Shown here: in pieces, positions 8,321-17,328 of the stretch
Numbering within the stretch: the stretch's first letter is position 1
How the letters are laid out: each line of letters starts with the position of its first letter
Source: Prevotella merdae
GTDB lineage: Bacteria; Bacteroidota; Bacteroidia; Bacteroidales; Bacteroidaceae
Reading direction: 5' to 3'
Assembly (NCBI RefSeq): GCF_900290275.1
Contig: NZ_LT985323.1
Coordinates: forward strand, 1,441,513 to 1,505,512
DNA: 64,000 nucleotides
The notes under the pieces: model-generated
Database searches by the model: none
What the model saw: the letters and a program-made list of their open reading frames with translations, nothing else
What the model was told of the DNA's origin: nothing
Program-made: the position numbers and the translations under genes

Positions 8321-11300
8321 TTATTTGATGATAACTTTCATAGTCTTGTTGCCACGCTTTACGATGTTGATGCCCTTTTGAGGCTCATTGAGGCGCTTGC
8401 CCTGCAGGTCGTAGTATTCAGCCTTGTCGTTGGCAATGGTGTTGAGGGTGTCGATGGCTGTAGTGCTGTCGTCGTCGAAACCAATGCTAAACATCTTGGC
8501 ACCAGCTGCAGGAGATGGAGAGTTGTCTACCATGTAAGCACGGAACGGCTTGCTTACCACCTTTGTTACCTTAGTATTTGCCAACAACTTTGCAGGGTTC
8601 ATCAGCTTGTTGCCCTTCACGATGTAGCAGTTGTTGTCAGCATCCTTGTTGAACCCCTTTTGGGTGTAGAGTCCCTGGAGCTGATAGTTGCTATTATCTG
8701 TCTTTGAGGTCTGAACATCTTTTGCTATCGCTGTGTTTTCTACAGAGAAGCTGAGCGACTTTGCGCCCTCATTCATCTTGATAATAACAGGAGTACCAGC
8801 AGTAATGCTTGTCTCTATCTCTTCGAGTTCTATAGTTTCTGTATCATCATCAGCCGAAAGAAGCTTGAATGCACGGAAGTTCTGATTTGCGAGAGATACC
8901 TCGAAAGGCAAGCAGAGCGTAGCCCATGTGGTGTTAGTATTCATAAAGCGGCTATAAGATGTTGCCTTGGCTGCGAATGGCTCGTAAGCCACGAAGTCCT
9001 TGTCGTCGTTAAGAGTGAGATTCTCCGCAGTAAGAATTTCTCCTACAGCTCCTATCTTCTCATCACCATTCTTGCCTACCAACTTTGTGAAGTAGCCAGT
9101 CTTGTAGTTGGCGAATTCACTGTTGTTCTTGTCCGTGTCCGTGTTCTTGTTATACTCTATAAAACCTTTGAGCTTATCACAACCAAGGAACATATCTGCA
9201 CCATTTTTCAATCCACTTCCAAAAGCAAAATTCTCACTTGCATAAATCGTGGTCAAGTTGGAGCAATTCTTGAATATATTGTCCACATACTCAACTCCTT
9301 TCGTATTGAAACTGCTCAAGTCGAGCGAGGTCAGGTTAGGGCAATAGGCAAACATGTGTCCCATATTGTTGACTTTCTCAGTATTGAAATTAGACACGTT
9401 TAGGGTCTTGAGATTAGTGGCACCATTAAACATGCTCGGCATTGATGTCACATTTTCCGTATTGAACATTGAGAGATCCAAAGACTCCAATGCAGAACAG
9501 TTAGCGAACAAAAGTTTCATATCTGTCACTTTCGCTGTGTTAAAGTTAGTGAGGTCGAGCGAGGTGAGAGCGGAACATCCATTGAATACCCCGGTCATAT
9601 TCGTCACATTCTCGGTGTTAAGATACTCAAAGCCTTCTATTGTGGTCAGGTTAGTGAAGTCCTTGAACCACCCATAGCAGTTTGTTGGTCTTGCACTAGC
9701 AAACGAAGCATCGAAGACCACCTTCTTTACATTAGTTCCTAAATTATTCCAGTCAGGAAGATTTCTCCCCTCATTTAAGCCATAAGCTCCTTCGGGCTTG
9801 ACTCCTTTGTAGCGGAATGTAAGAGTTCCAGTAGCATTGTCAAACTCGGCATAAGCACATCCAGGAGTAAAATAACCATCCGTGCCGCAGTTGGCAAAGG
9901 TGTGGTCGGTCTTGCTACTATCATAGCCTTTGAGGTTTGTGCAGCCTGAGAACATATCAGAACCAATTCTCACCTTGGTCGTTACAAACTCATCGCTAAC
10001 GTAGATGGTTGTGAGAGCGGAGCATGCCTGGAACATGCTGTTCATATACCGCACCTTCTTTGTATTGAAATTAGAGAGGTCGAGCGAAGTGAGAGCGGAG
10101 CAGCCCTCGAACATGTTTCCCATACTCTCCACCTTCTCTGTATTGAAATTAGAAAGATCGAGCGAAGTGAGAGCTGAGCAGCCCCGGAACATGCTGTTCA
10201 TATGCTTCACCTCCTTTGTATTGAAATTAGAGAGGTCGAGCGAAGAGAGTTCTATACAGTCCTCAAACATGCTTGACATATTCGTCACCTTCTCTGTATT
10301 GAACTTAGAGAGATCGAGCGAAGAGAGTTTTTGACAACCATAGAACATACCTCTCATATCCGTCACCTTCTCTGTATTGAACTTAGAGAGATCGAGCGAA
10401 GAGAGTTTTTGACAGTCCGCAAACATATCTGACATATCCATCACATTCGCTGTATTCAAATATTCAAGGCCTGAAATTGTTTCCAATGTACTGGAGCCAG
10501 AAAAGAATTGTTCCAACGATGTAGGTGCGTATGTTTTGAAACTCTTATCGAAAATGATATTCTTGATATTTGTAGTTCCTTTACATAACAGATTGCAGAT
10601 ATTTTTCACCCTCGGTTTGTCATTCACTATAACTAAACGGCTTAAATCAATACTTTCTAAATTATCAGAAGTGATTTTTTTGAAAGTCAATGTAGTGTTC
10701 GTAGCATCCAACTCTGCTACATAATCAGAAATAGTGGTTGCCGTGTTCAGATCGTATATGAATGCGCGGTCAGCACCTTTATTACCTTCATCACCAGGGA
10801 ATGTATTGTATGATAATGTCAAAGTATATTCACCCTTGTTTAAAATGCTTTTATACACTTTTTGCTCTGTTCCATTAATATCATCAAGCGGTTTTCCATT
10901 TAAAGTAATAATGACATAGTTAGGATCCTTTGCCGAAATTAGATATTTAAATGAAAATAATATAGGCTTTTCTACATTGAATTTGACTTCAATTTCAGAA
11001 TTACTGTCATCCACCCCATAATTACTTGACATCAGTCCTGTGTTTCCTTCTGTAAAATAGGAAGAGACATTAGACATTCCATCTGCTTTCAAGTCCAACA
11101 TCTGCCATGGATAATCACCATTGTCAGTAATGGTAACATTGGTTATACCATCCAAATTGAACAAAGCATAGCGAAAATCCTTATAGTGACAGACAGTACA
11201 ATTGCCTTCACTGTCGAATGTATGGCCTTTTGCTGGAATCACGAGGATGGCAGCATCAGTAAACTCTTTAGTTGTAGCTTCATCGCTGAAGAGTTTGTTG

Positions 11301-12133
11301 CATACACTGCACTGCCAGTATTCTATGTTACCAGCCTCTGTACATGTAGCTGCTTTTGCTTCATGATGAGTGAGTTTGTGTGGTTTAAGCACATCATCCT
11401 TATATACCTTCACAATAGAATTGCAGAGAGAGCATTTGTGTGTGGTATAGCCGTGCTCTGTGCAAGTTGGTTCTACGGTTTCGATTACTTCACCAAGGGC
11501 ATCCGAGTTATCGGCATTCTTGTGCGAACAGGTATTGAGTTTGAGTTCAAACTCGCCTACCTGCAATGTGCCTCCACTATGAATAGCAGTGATTTCCCAT
11601 TTAAAATATTTATAAGAGGTAGAACCTTCGCAGGGGAAGTCGTACGAAGTATAGTTCTTATCCTGGAGCTTCGTGTCATTTTCTACCGCCTGGATAAGCA
11701 CCCATTCGCCTTCTTCGCCTTCATTGTTGCCATAGAGCTTCCATGACAACGGATTGCGACCTCCACATCCAAAATTTGCATTGTCATTACCCGTTGTGAT
11801 GGTGTAACCCACAGGCACTCCTGCCTTGCTGGCTTTGAAGAAGACGTAGGCACTGCCATTAAACTTGCAGCACCACTTAGAGAAATTATTGGGTTCTTTT
11901 TTGCCATCAAAGAGATTAGCGTATGTCTCACCTTTGTACCCCACAGGGTTACCCTCTAAGGCACTAAACGTTACAGATGTGTCGTAATCTGTCTGCGCCA
12001 CCATGCTGGCAGGCAGAAGCAACAACATGAGCAACATCAACCAGAGCGTAGAGCGCCTGTGGCTCTTGGCAGCAAGAGTTGAGTAAAGGTCTGTTAGGTA
12101 AGACCATTGTTTAGAAATCGTAGATTTATTCAT
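8321..12133 (-). CDS. BspA-like leucine-rich-repeat surface protein with discoidin-like domain
   Basis: From ATG at 12133 the product has 1270 residues; longer in-frame starts run into a repeat element and are rejected. A long-n-region signal peptide (hydrophobic 29-46) shows export. Next comes an F5/8 discoidin-like segment (about 55-195, with NLFDGKKEPNNFSKW and SWKLYGN), then about 120 residues with three CxxC-bearing repeats (HKCSLCN, YWQCSVCN, GNCTVCH) that resemble zinc ribbons. Two blocks of BspA/DUF285 repeats of about 24 residues follow (LSSLDLSKFNTEKVTDMRGMF pattern). The last 45 residues (YYDLQGKRLNEPQKGINIV) match the tail of the LRR protein at 52477-53664. BspA relatives bind host proteins or other bacteria; adhesion here is inferred. 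Confidence 0.85.
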   Translation of the reverse strand: MNKSTISKQWSYLTDLYSTLAAKSHRRSTLWLMLLMLLLLPASMVAQTDYDTSVTFSALEGNPVGYKGETYANLFDGKKEPNNFSKWCCKFNGSAYVFFKASKAGVPVGYTITTGNDNANFGCGGRNPLSWKLYGNNEGEEGEWVLIQAVENDTKLQDKNYTSYDFPCEGSTSYKYFKWEITAIHSGGTLQVGEFELKLNTCSHKNADNSDALGEVIETVEPTCTEHGYTTHKCSLCNSIVKVYKDDVLKPHKLTHHEAKAATCTEAGNIEYWQCSVCNKLFSDEATTKEFTDAAILVIPAKGHTFDSEGNCTVCHYKDFRYALFNLDGITNVTITDNGDYPWQMLDLKADGMSNVSSYFTEGNTGLMSSNYGVDDSNSEIEVKFNVEKPILFSFKYLISAKDPNYVIITLNGKPLDDINGTEQKVYKSILNKGEYTLTLSYNTFPGDEGNKGADRAFIYDLNTATTISDYVAELDATNTTLTFKKITSDNLESIDLSRLVIVNDKPRVKNICNLLCKGTTNIKNIIFDKSFKTYAPTSLEQFFSGSSTLETISGLEYLNTANVMDMSDMFADCQKLSSLDLSKFNTEKVTDMRGMFYGCQKLSSLDLSKFNTEKVTNMSSMFEDCIELSSLDLSNFNTKEVKHMNSMFRGCSALTSLDLSNFNTEKVESMGNMFEGCSALTSLDLSNFNTKKVRYMNSMFQACSALTTIYVSDEFVTTKVRIGSDMFSGCTNLKGYDSSKTDHTFANCGTDGYFTPGCAYAEFDNATGTLTFRYKGVKPEGAYGLNEGRNLPDWNNLGTNVKKVVFDASFASARPTNCYGWFKDFTNLTTIEGFEYLNTENVTNMTGVFNGCSALTSLDLTNFNTAKVTDMKLLFANCSALESLDLSMFNTENVTSMPSMFNGATNLKTLNVSNFNTEKVNNMGHMFAYCPNLTSLDLSSFNTKGVEYVDNIFKNCSNLTTIYASENFAFGSGLKNGADMFLGCDKLKGFIEYNKNTDTDKNNSEFANYKTGYFTKLVGKNGDEKIGAVGEILTAENLTLNDDKDFVAYEPFAAKATSYSRFMNTNTTWATLCLPFEVSLANQNFRAFKLLSADDDTETIELEEIETSITAGTPVIIKMNEGAKSLSFSVENTAIAKDVQTSKTDNSNYQLQGLYTQKGFNKDADNNCYIVKGNKLMNPAKLLANTKVTKVVSKPFRAYMVDNSPSPAAGAKMFSIGFDDDSTTAIDTLNTIANDKAEYYDLQGKRLNEPQKGINIVKRGNKTMKVIIK

Positions 12134-12213
12134 ACTCAAATATTTATTATTTATTGGTAAATCAGAAGTTAAGTATGTGTTCATATTTATCTTTATATAT
12201 GAGCGGCAATCAG

Positions 12214-12333
12214 TAGGAGGGTATGGCATCCCTGCCATACCCACTCTGCCATGATTGTACAGCCAATTTAGTGGGTATGGCAAGGATGCCATACCCTCCT
12301 ACTATATGTAAAGATTATTCTGAACTGTTACTT
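12214..12333. repeat. 120-bp palindromic interspersed repeat, copy 2
   Basis: Arms 12214-12245 and 12270-12301 pair with a single mismatch. The tail and total length equal copy 1 at 5391-5510. The element lies in the leader of the BspA-like gene, where the long hairpin could affect expression. Confidence 0.8.
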
Positions 12334-12469
12334 GTAGGAGTTAAAGAAGTTAGAGAAGTTCTTGCTATGCAAGCGGCAGAGCCGAGCGAAAGCCATATGC
12401 TTTTACTGCTAAATAGCCAACAAACAGACTTTTGTCTATTAATTCTTTGAAACTGCGCACATATCGCTG

Positions 12470-12477
12470 CAAATTTA
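12470..12477 (-). promoter_or_regulatory. Candidate -7 box (TAAATTTG) for the BspA-like gene
   Basis: It reads TAAATTTGC on the minus strand, a consensus match. A transcript from here would have a leader of about 330 bases containing the 120-bp palindrome. A closer promoter cannot be excluded. Confidence 0.4.
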
Positions 12478-12510
12478 CAAATAATAATGATGTCTGCCCA
12501 ATTTTAGGCA

Positions 12511-12600
12511 GACGCAAAATGACGCAAAAACGTAAAAAAGAGACGCAAAAGACGCAAAATTAAATGAAAATACCCCATGACATGAGTGCCATGAGGTATT
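12511..12600. repeat. GACGCAAAA repeats followed by an 11-bp hairpin
   Basis: GACGCAAAA occurs four times between 12511 and 12559. A hairpin (12569-12579 with 12590-12600, one mismatch) follows. The function is unknown; no gene is visible in 12478-12785. Confidence 0.45.
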
Positions 12601-12640
12601 GTTTGGTAGTGAATAATAAATTATTCTTTTAAGCATTTAA

Positions 12641-12734
12641 AATCTCCGTTCCGTGACGTGGAACGTGCATTCCGTGTCACGGAACGGCCATTCGGTGACA
12701 CGGAACGTACATTCCGTGACACGGAACGGAGATT
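12641..12734. repeat. Cluster of four TTCCGTGnCACGGAA palindromes
   Basis: Four copies of a 15-bp palindrome, two of them imperfect, are packed in 94 bases and bounded by a 15-bp inverted repeat (AATCTCCGTTCCGTG and complement). It lies 52 bases downstream of the MscS gene on the minus strand and can fold into one long or several short hairpins, so it may terminate that transcript. Confidence 0.6.
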
Positions 12735-12785
12735 TATATTAAATTACTGAACTTGCGAAAGTTCGGTGAGTGCTCTATTTATGTT

Positions 12786-13949
12786 TTATTCGCGTTGATA
12801 AATCTTCAGTCCAAATTCTGGTGCAAACGCATATATTCTCTCCATTATCTCTGCCAGGTTGTGCTCGTACGTCTTCCATTCCTTGTTCTTAAGGAAGAAG
12901 TACACCTCAATAGGTAGACCGGTGTTGGTGGGTTGCAACTGGCGTACCATAAATGTAAGGTCGGTATTCACCTCCTTATTGTTGTATATCCACCATTCGA
13001 TGTAATTGCGGAAGAGTGTAAGATTGACAACGTTGCTGTGCATATCAGCCTTGTTTATCAGTTTGCGTTCAACAAGGCGTTGCTTAAGATTGTCGTCGGC
13101 AATGCCGATAGAGTGGAAGTCGATGTATATCATACGTGTCACTCGGCGTCCGCCGCTTTGCTGCATACCTTGCCAGTTCTGGAACGAGTCTTCTATAAGC
13201 TTTTGCGGAGGCAGCGTAACAATAGTGTTGTCGAAGTTGCGCACCTTGACAGTAGACAGCGTTATGTCCTCAACCACACCGTTGGCTCCCAACTTATCCA
13301 CCGTAATCCAGTCGCCCTTGCTCACCATATTGTTGCTTGTAAGACGTATTCCGGCAACCAATCCTGTTATAGAGTCCTTGAACACCAACATCAGTACAGC
13401 CGATGTGGCACCCAATCCGGCAAGAAGCGTCAGCGGACTGCGGTTTATAACTATAGCTACAATAACAATTACGCCAAGGAACAGAACCACAATCTTAAGC
13501 ACGCCACAGAATGAGTGGAAGTATTGTTGTGCGGCCGTGCGATGATCCTTTTCGGAGTCGAAGAGCTTGAATGATCCTATAAAGGTAATGGCAAGTCGCA
13601 TTACAGTAATGGTTATATATATTGCCGTGGCCTTGGATGCAAGTGTCTGTATTACGGGATTGGCGATGAATAGAGGCGGCAACATCTGCCATACAACAAT
13701 GGCTGGCACTACATGGCAAGCCGAGTGTAGCACCTGAGGATTGAGCAGATAGTCGTCCCATATCATATCTGTATGTTTGGTGATGCGCACCAATAATGGT
13801 GTCACAATCTTGATGCACAGCATATATACCAGCCAAGTCACCAATGCAGTTACGGCACACAGCGCAAACATTGTGACAAACGACAGCCAACCACCCGACA
13901 AGGTGGTATAAGCCAACAACTCTTCAATGTACTTAGTAATTTGGTCCAT
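12786..13949 (-). CDS. MscS-family mechanosensitive channel (YbdG/MscM-like)
   Basis: The 387-residue protein opens under membrane tension and lets solutes out during osmotic downshock. Five hydrophobic segments are visible at roughly 19-48, 72-94, 108-128, 147-168 and 175-203. The last is the pore helix, rich in Gly and Ala (LLAGLGATSAVLMLVFKDSI). The cytoplasmic beta domain follows with GDWITVDKLGANGVVEDI and NTIVTLPPQKLIEDSFQNW, a pattern closest to YbdG-type channels. It begins 44 bases after the carboxypeptidase gene, in the same direction, so the two may be cotranscribed. No unusual feature is seen. Confidence 0.88.
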   Translation of the reverse strand: MDQITKYIEELLAYTTLSGGWLSFVTMFALCAVTALVTWLVYMLCIKIVTPLLVRITKHTDMIWDDYLLNPQVLHSACHVVPAIVVWQMLPPLFIANPVIQTLASKATAIYITITVMRLAITFIGSFKLFDSEKDHRTAAQQYFHSFCGVLKIVVLFLGVIVIVAIVINRSPLTLLAGLGATSAVLMLVFKDSITGLVAGIRLTSNNMVSKGDWITVDKLGANGVVEDITLSTVKVRNFDNTIVTLPPQKLIEDSFQNWQGMQQSGGRRVTRMIYIDFHSIGIADDNLKQRLVERKLINKADMHSNVVNLTLFRNYIEWWIYNNKEVNTDLTFMVRQLQPTNTGLPIEVYFFLKNKEWKTYEHNLAEIMERIYAFAPEFGLKIYQRE

Positions 13950-13993
13950 AATCTTAAGGGTTTAATCAAACATGGTGGTTGCCCACGATTGGT

Positions 13994-15262
13994 CTACGGT
14001 TGGCACAACACGGTGCACACTCTATCTTGGAATGCTCTGCCATTAGCACGATGCATCACACCTTGGTTTATTATAGCAAAAGCCAGTCGGTGTCCGTTGG
14101 CGGCAGTACAATATCCAGCCAGCGAGGATATACCGGTAAGTGTGCCAGTCTTGGCATACACGTTGCCTTTGGTAAAGGTGCCATGCTGACGCGAGCGCAA
14201 TGTTCCGTCTTCGCCAGCTATAGGCAAGGCCGGGTGTAGGTGCAGATAGATGTTGTTGTTCTGGAATGCGTATCTAAGGAAGCGCACCTCCAGTTCGGCC
14301 GATAAATAATTGTATAGCGACAGTCCCGAACCATCGGCTATGCTGTATCGCTTAGGGTCAAGACCAACTTTACGTATAAGTCGGTCGATTACAGCAGCCG
14401 AGTTCTTGGCAGTAGAAGGCTGATGTCCGGCAGCAGCGCCAAGTTGGTAAAACATCGATTCGGCATACAGATTGTCGCTTTCCTTAAGCATCTTCATCAG
14501 AATTTGGTCGATAGAGTGGAATCGGCTGGTTATGCAATAGGCATCTTCAGGACGTCGTGCCTCGCCTATAATGCCTTCTACAACAATGCCGGCTTTTTGT
14601 AGTTCGTGTACAAATCTCTCGGCAAATACATTCCTTCTACTGATAAGCAGCGGCGAGAGTATAGGGTTGTCGTCGTCCCAACACCATCCGTTTCCAAGAG
14701 TGTCGGCATCCTTCATAGTCTTGTCGGCGTATATATTGCCACGTATAGTGTCAACTCCCATCTTGCGTATGCCCTCTACAAAGGCGCGCATATCGTCTAT
14801 GTTGAATCGTGGATCAAATCCTCCAACGCAATATATATTGCCATTAAGCGTGTTGTTGGCCACTTCGCCCTTATAGCATAGTTCGGTTTTGAAGCGATAG
14901 CTGCCACCCAACTTGTCGATGGCAGTAATGGCTGTAATAACCTTCATTGTTGAGGCCGGTCGAAGCAACTGGCGTTCGCCATGTGCATAGATTGTAGAGT
15001 CGGCATCAAGGTCGTACACCATAATGCCCACTTGAGATGTATTGAACATCTCATGATTGAGCAAGTGGTCGAGATGTTTGCGCACAGTCTGGTCCCAAGG
15101 CAATGCCTGTCTTGCCACCTCAAATGTATCTACGCCAAGCGAGTCGATGGTGTCTATGCCTTGTTCATCGTCATATTCGGTAACGTCTTGAGCATTTGCC
15201 ATAGCCAACGACATCAGCAATAATGCAAGCGTGTATATATATCGTGAATAAAAAAGTTTCAT
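13994..15262 (-). CDS. dacB: D-alanyl-D-alanine carboxypeptidase/endopeptidase, PBP4 type (peptidase S13)
   Basis: The protein trims peptidoglycan side chains in the periplasm. A signal peptide covers residues 1-24 (cleavage after ANA). All three active-site motifs of the S13 family are present: STMK with the nucleophile Ser104 and Lys107, SDN at 262-264, and KTGT at 371-374. The 422-residue length is slightly short for PBP4, and the insert domain between the first two motifs is present. It lies in a minus-strand series with the MscS channel downstream (44 bases) and a small membrane protein upstream (61 bases). The family assignment is firm; the exact balance of carboxypeptidase and endopeptidase activity cannot be read from sequence. 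Confidence 0.9.
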   Translation of the reverse strand: MKLFYSRYIYTLALLLMSLAMANAQDVTEYDDEQGIDTIDSLGVDTFEVARQALPWDQTVRKHLDHLLNHEMFNTSQVGIMVYDLDADSTIYAHGERQLLRPASTMKVITAITAIDKLGGSYRFKTELCYKGEVANNTLNGNIYCVGGFDPRFNIDDMRAFVEGIRKMGVDTIRGNIYADKTMKDADTLGNGWCWDDDNPILSPLLISRRNVFAERFVHELQKAGIVVEGIIGEARRPEDAYCITSRFHSIDQILMKMLKESDNLYAESMFYQLGAAAGHQPSTAKNSAAVIDRLIRKVGLDPKRYSIADGSGLSLYNYLSAELEVRFLRYAFQNNNIYLHLHPALPIAGEDGTLRSRQHGTFTKGNVYAKTGTLTGISSLAGYCTAANGHRLAFAIINQGVMHRANGRAFQDRVCTVLCQP

Positions 15263-15323
15263 TTGTTTTATTGTTTCTGTGGGCTCTTCAACTATTGTTT
15301 ATCGTGAAACAGCCATTGTTCTA

Positions 15324-15740
15324 TCAGGCTTTTTCAATTGTGGAGTCGCTTTGTTGCAACCTGCGTTTCAGCTCCTTAACAAATCCTTCGCTATCGGCAG
15401 GTTGCACCGATGTAAAGTGTCCCGCACCATATTCTATTACAATATGACTTGCCACAAATAGTAGTCCGCGTACGGGTCGCACAGCCACGATATCCTCTAT
15501 GTTTACAACAATAGGCTTGGCTATTCGTCCATGCGATATAACGAGTTTGTTGTCTGAAGTCATAATGTATTCGGTATGCACCGTGCGGTCTACGGCAGCA
15601 GCTCCAATAATCAAGAGCACCATACCTAAAAGAGGCGTTATGCCCGTGCGGTTTAGAAACAGCATCAAGGCACATGCCGCAAGCAGAACCACCGCGGCAA
15701 TAGCCTGTATGGATATCTTATGTTGAAAAGTGCGGTTCAT
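15324..15740 (-). CDS. Small membrane protein with bacterial PH-like domain
   Basis: This is a 138-residue protein with two closely spaced transmembrane segments at about 12-28 and 33-48. A soluble part follows (EYIMTSDNKLVISHG, then IEDIVAVRPVRG and HIVIEYGAGHF) with the strand pattern of bacterial PH-like domains such as YdbT/bPH_2. Such domains usually lie just under the membrane; no catalytic residues are evident. Its position between the pseudouridine synthase (39 bases) and the carboxypeptidase suggests cotranscription. A specific role is not known. Confidence 0.65.
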   Translation of the reverse strand: MNRTFQHKISIQAIAAVVLLAACALMLFLNRTGITPLLGMVLLIIGAAAVDRTVHTEYIMTSDNKLVISHGRIAKPIVVNIEDIVAVRPVRGLLFVASHIVIEYGAGHFTSVQPADSEGFVKELKRRLQQSDSTIEKA

Positions 15741-15779
15741 TATATAGATGCGATGTTGTTGGGATAAAATGTTTTGTTG

Positions 15780-16457
15780 TTAGTCTGCATTCTGCGCCAA
15801 AGCCAACCAAAGGCGGTCGTCGGGTACAGGTGCTTCAACAGCTATTGTTTCCTTGGATACGGGATGTACAAACTCCACTCGGCGCGACATAAGCGATATG
15901 CTACCGTCGGGATTGCTTCGAGGCGAACCATATTTCAGGTCGCCCTTTATAGGACAGCCCATGTGTGCAAGCTGACAGCGAATTTGGTGATGGCGTCCAG
16001 TCATAAGCCGTACCTCAAGCAACATATAGTTGTCAGACATGCTGCGTACCTTATAGCTCAACACAGCTTTCTTGGCACCTGGCACCTCGCGGTTGTGTGC
16101 ATAGCTTTTGTTTTGTCGCTCGTTGCGTGTAAGCCAGTCGGTAAGTGTGGCCTCTGGTGCAATGTCGTTCTTCTTGACAATAGCCCAGTAGGTTTTGTGC
16201 ACGTCGCCCGTACGGAACATCTCGTTGAGACGAGATAAGGCCTTGGATGTCTTGGCAAACACAACCAATCCGCTAACCGGTCGGTCCAATCTGTGTACCA
16301 CTCCGAGGAACACGTTGCCCGGCTTATTATACTTCTCCTTGATGTATTGCTTAACGATGTCGGAGAGCGGAGTGTCGCCAGTCTTGTCGCCCTGTACTAT
16401 CTCGCCGCTCTGTTTGTTGACGATGATAATGTGGTTGTCTTCGTAGACTACGTTCAT
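15780..16457 (-). CDS. RluA-family RNA pseudouridine synthase
   Basis: The enzyme isomerises uridine to pseudouridine in rRNA or tRNA. The catalytic HRLDR motif is at residues 55-59 with the nucleophilic Asp58, followed by PVSGLVVFAKT. The C-terminal GRHHQIRCQLAHMGCPIKGD is also typical. At 225 residues it lacks an N-terminal S4 domain, like RluA and TruC rather than RluC or RluD. The target base cannot be assigned. A small hairpin at 16480-16511 separates it from fabG upstream. Confidence 0.9.
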   Translation of the reverse strand: MNVVYEDNHIIIVNKQSGEIVQGDKTGDTPLSDIVKQYIKEKYNKPGNVFLGVVHRLDRPVSGLVVFAKTSKALSRLNEMFRTGDVHKTYWAIVKKNDIAPEATLTDWLTRNERQNKSYAHNREVPGAKKAVLSYKVRSMSDNYMLLEVRLMTGRHHQIRCQLAHMGCPIKGDLKYGSPRSNPDGSISLMSRRVEFVHPVSKETIAVEAPVPDDRLWLALAQNAD

Positions 16458-16479
16458 AAGAGTTAGGGTATGAAATTAA

Positions 16480-16511
16480 GTAGGAGGATATGGCTCGCCA
16501 TACCCTCCTAC
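16480..16511. terminator. Hairpin sharing the TAGGAGG repeat motif
   Basis: A short palindrome (GTAGGAGG...CCTCCTAC) uses the same end sequence as the 120-bp repeats, as if it were a deleted copy. It lies 27 bases downstream of fabG on the minus strand and probably acts as its terminator. Confidence 0.55.
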
Positions 16512-16538
16512 CTTCTTTATTTTGAAACTAATTGTTAA

Positions 16539-17297
16539 TTACATGTTCATGCCACCATCGATCTGGATAACCTGACCGCTAACATAGCTTGACATATCCG
16601 AAGCGAGGAATGCGCAAACATTAGCGATGTCCTCTGGCTTACCGCCACGACGGAGAGGAATCTTCTTCATCCAATCCTTGCGGATATCCTCAGAGAGCTG
16701 TGCTGTCATGGCAGTCTCGATAAATCCAGGAGCAACAGCGTTGGCACGTACACCCTTAGGACCGAGCTCCTGAGCAATAGACTTGGCGAGGGCAATCATA
16801 CCAGCCTTAGAAGCAGCATAGTTGCACTGGCCAGCGTTGCCGTGAACACCTACAACAGAAGCCATGTTGATGATAGAGCCATTGCGCTGACGAAGCATGA
16901 TAGGAGCGCAAGCGTGGATAAAGTTGAATGCCGATTTAAGGTTTACGTTAAGTACAGCATCCCACTGAGCTTCCGACATGCGGAGCATCAGACCGTCCTT
17001 TGTGATACCAGCGTTATTTACGAGAATGTCTACAGAGCCAAAGTCAGCATGTATCTGCTTAACAGTCTTCTCAGTCTCTTCAAAGTCGGCAGCATTGCCG
17101 GCATATGCGCGGCAGGTAACGCCGAGAGCCTCGATTTCCTTACGTGTAGCCTCAAGTCCGGCAGCCATGTCGTCGTTAAGCACGAGGTCGGTGAATGCGA
17201 TGTTTGCGCCTTCTTTGGCGAATTTCATAGCGACAGCTTTTCCGATGCCGCGGGCTGCACCAGTGATGATGGCAGTCTTACCTGTTAATAATCCCAT
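16539..17297 (-). CDS. fabG: 3-oxoacyl-[acyl-carrier-protein] reductase
   Basis: This short-chain dehydrogenase performs the NADPH-dependent reduction of 3-oxoacyl-ACP in fatty acid elongation in the cytoplasm. The Rossmann glycine motif TGAARGIG is at 12-19 and NNAG at 94-97. The catalytic tetrad is complete with Asn119, Ser147, Tyr160 and Lys164 (YAASKAG). The C-terminus SGQVIQIDGGMNM is typical of FabG. Length 252 residues is normal. A TetR regulator gene lies 31 bases upstream in the same direction and may be cotranscribed with it. Confidence 0.93.
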   Translation of the reverse strand: MGLLTGKTAIITGAARGIGKAVAMKFAKEGANIAFTDLVLNDDMAAGLEATRKEIEALGVTCRAYAGNAADFEETEKTVKQIHADFGSVDILVNNAGITKDGLMLRMSEAQWDAVLNVNLKSAFNFIHACAPIMLRQRNGSIINMASVVGVHGNAGQCNYAASKAGMIALAKSIAQELGPKGVRANAVAPGFIETAMTAQLSEDIRKDWMKKIPLRRGGKPEDIANVCAFLASDMSSYVSGQVIQIDGGMNM

Positions 17298-17328
17298 TTT
17301 CTTTTAATTATTAATTGTAGTTTATTAA

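Noticed and set aside
12134-12292. N-terminal extension of the BspA-like protein from ATG 12292
   Set aside because: The extension is read from the palindromic repeat and puts about 80 residues before the signal peptide.
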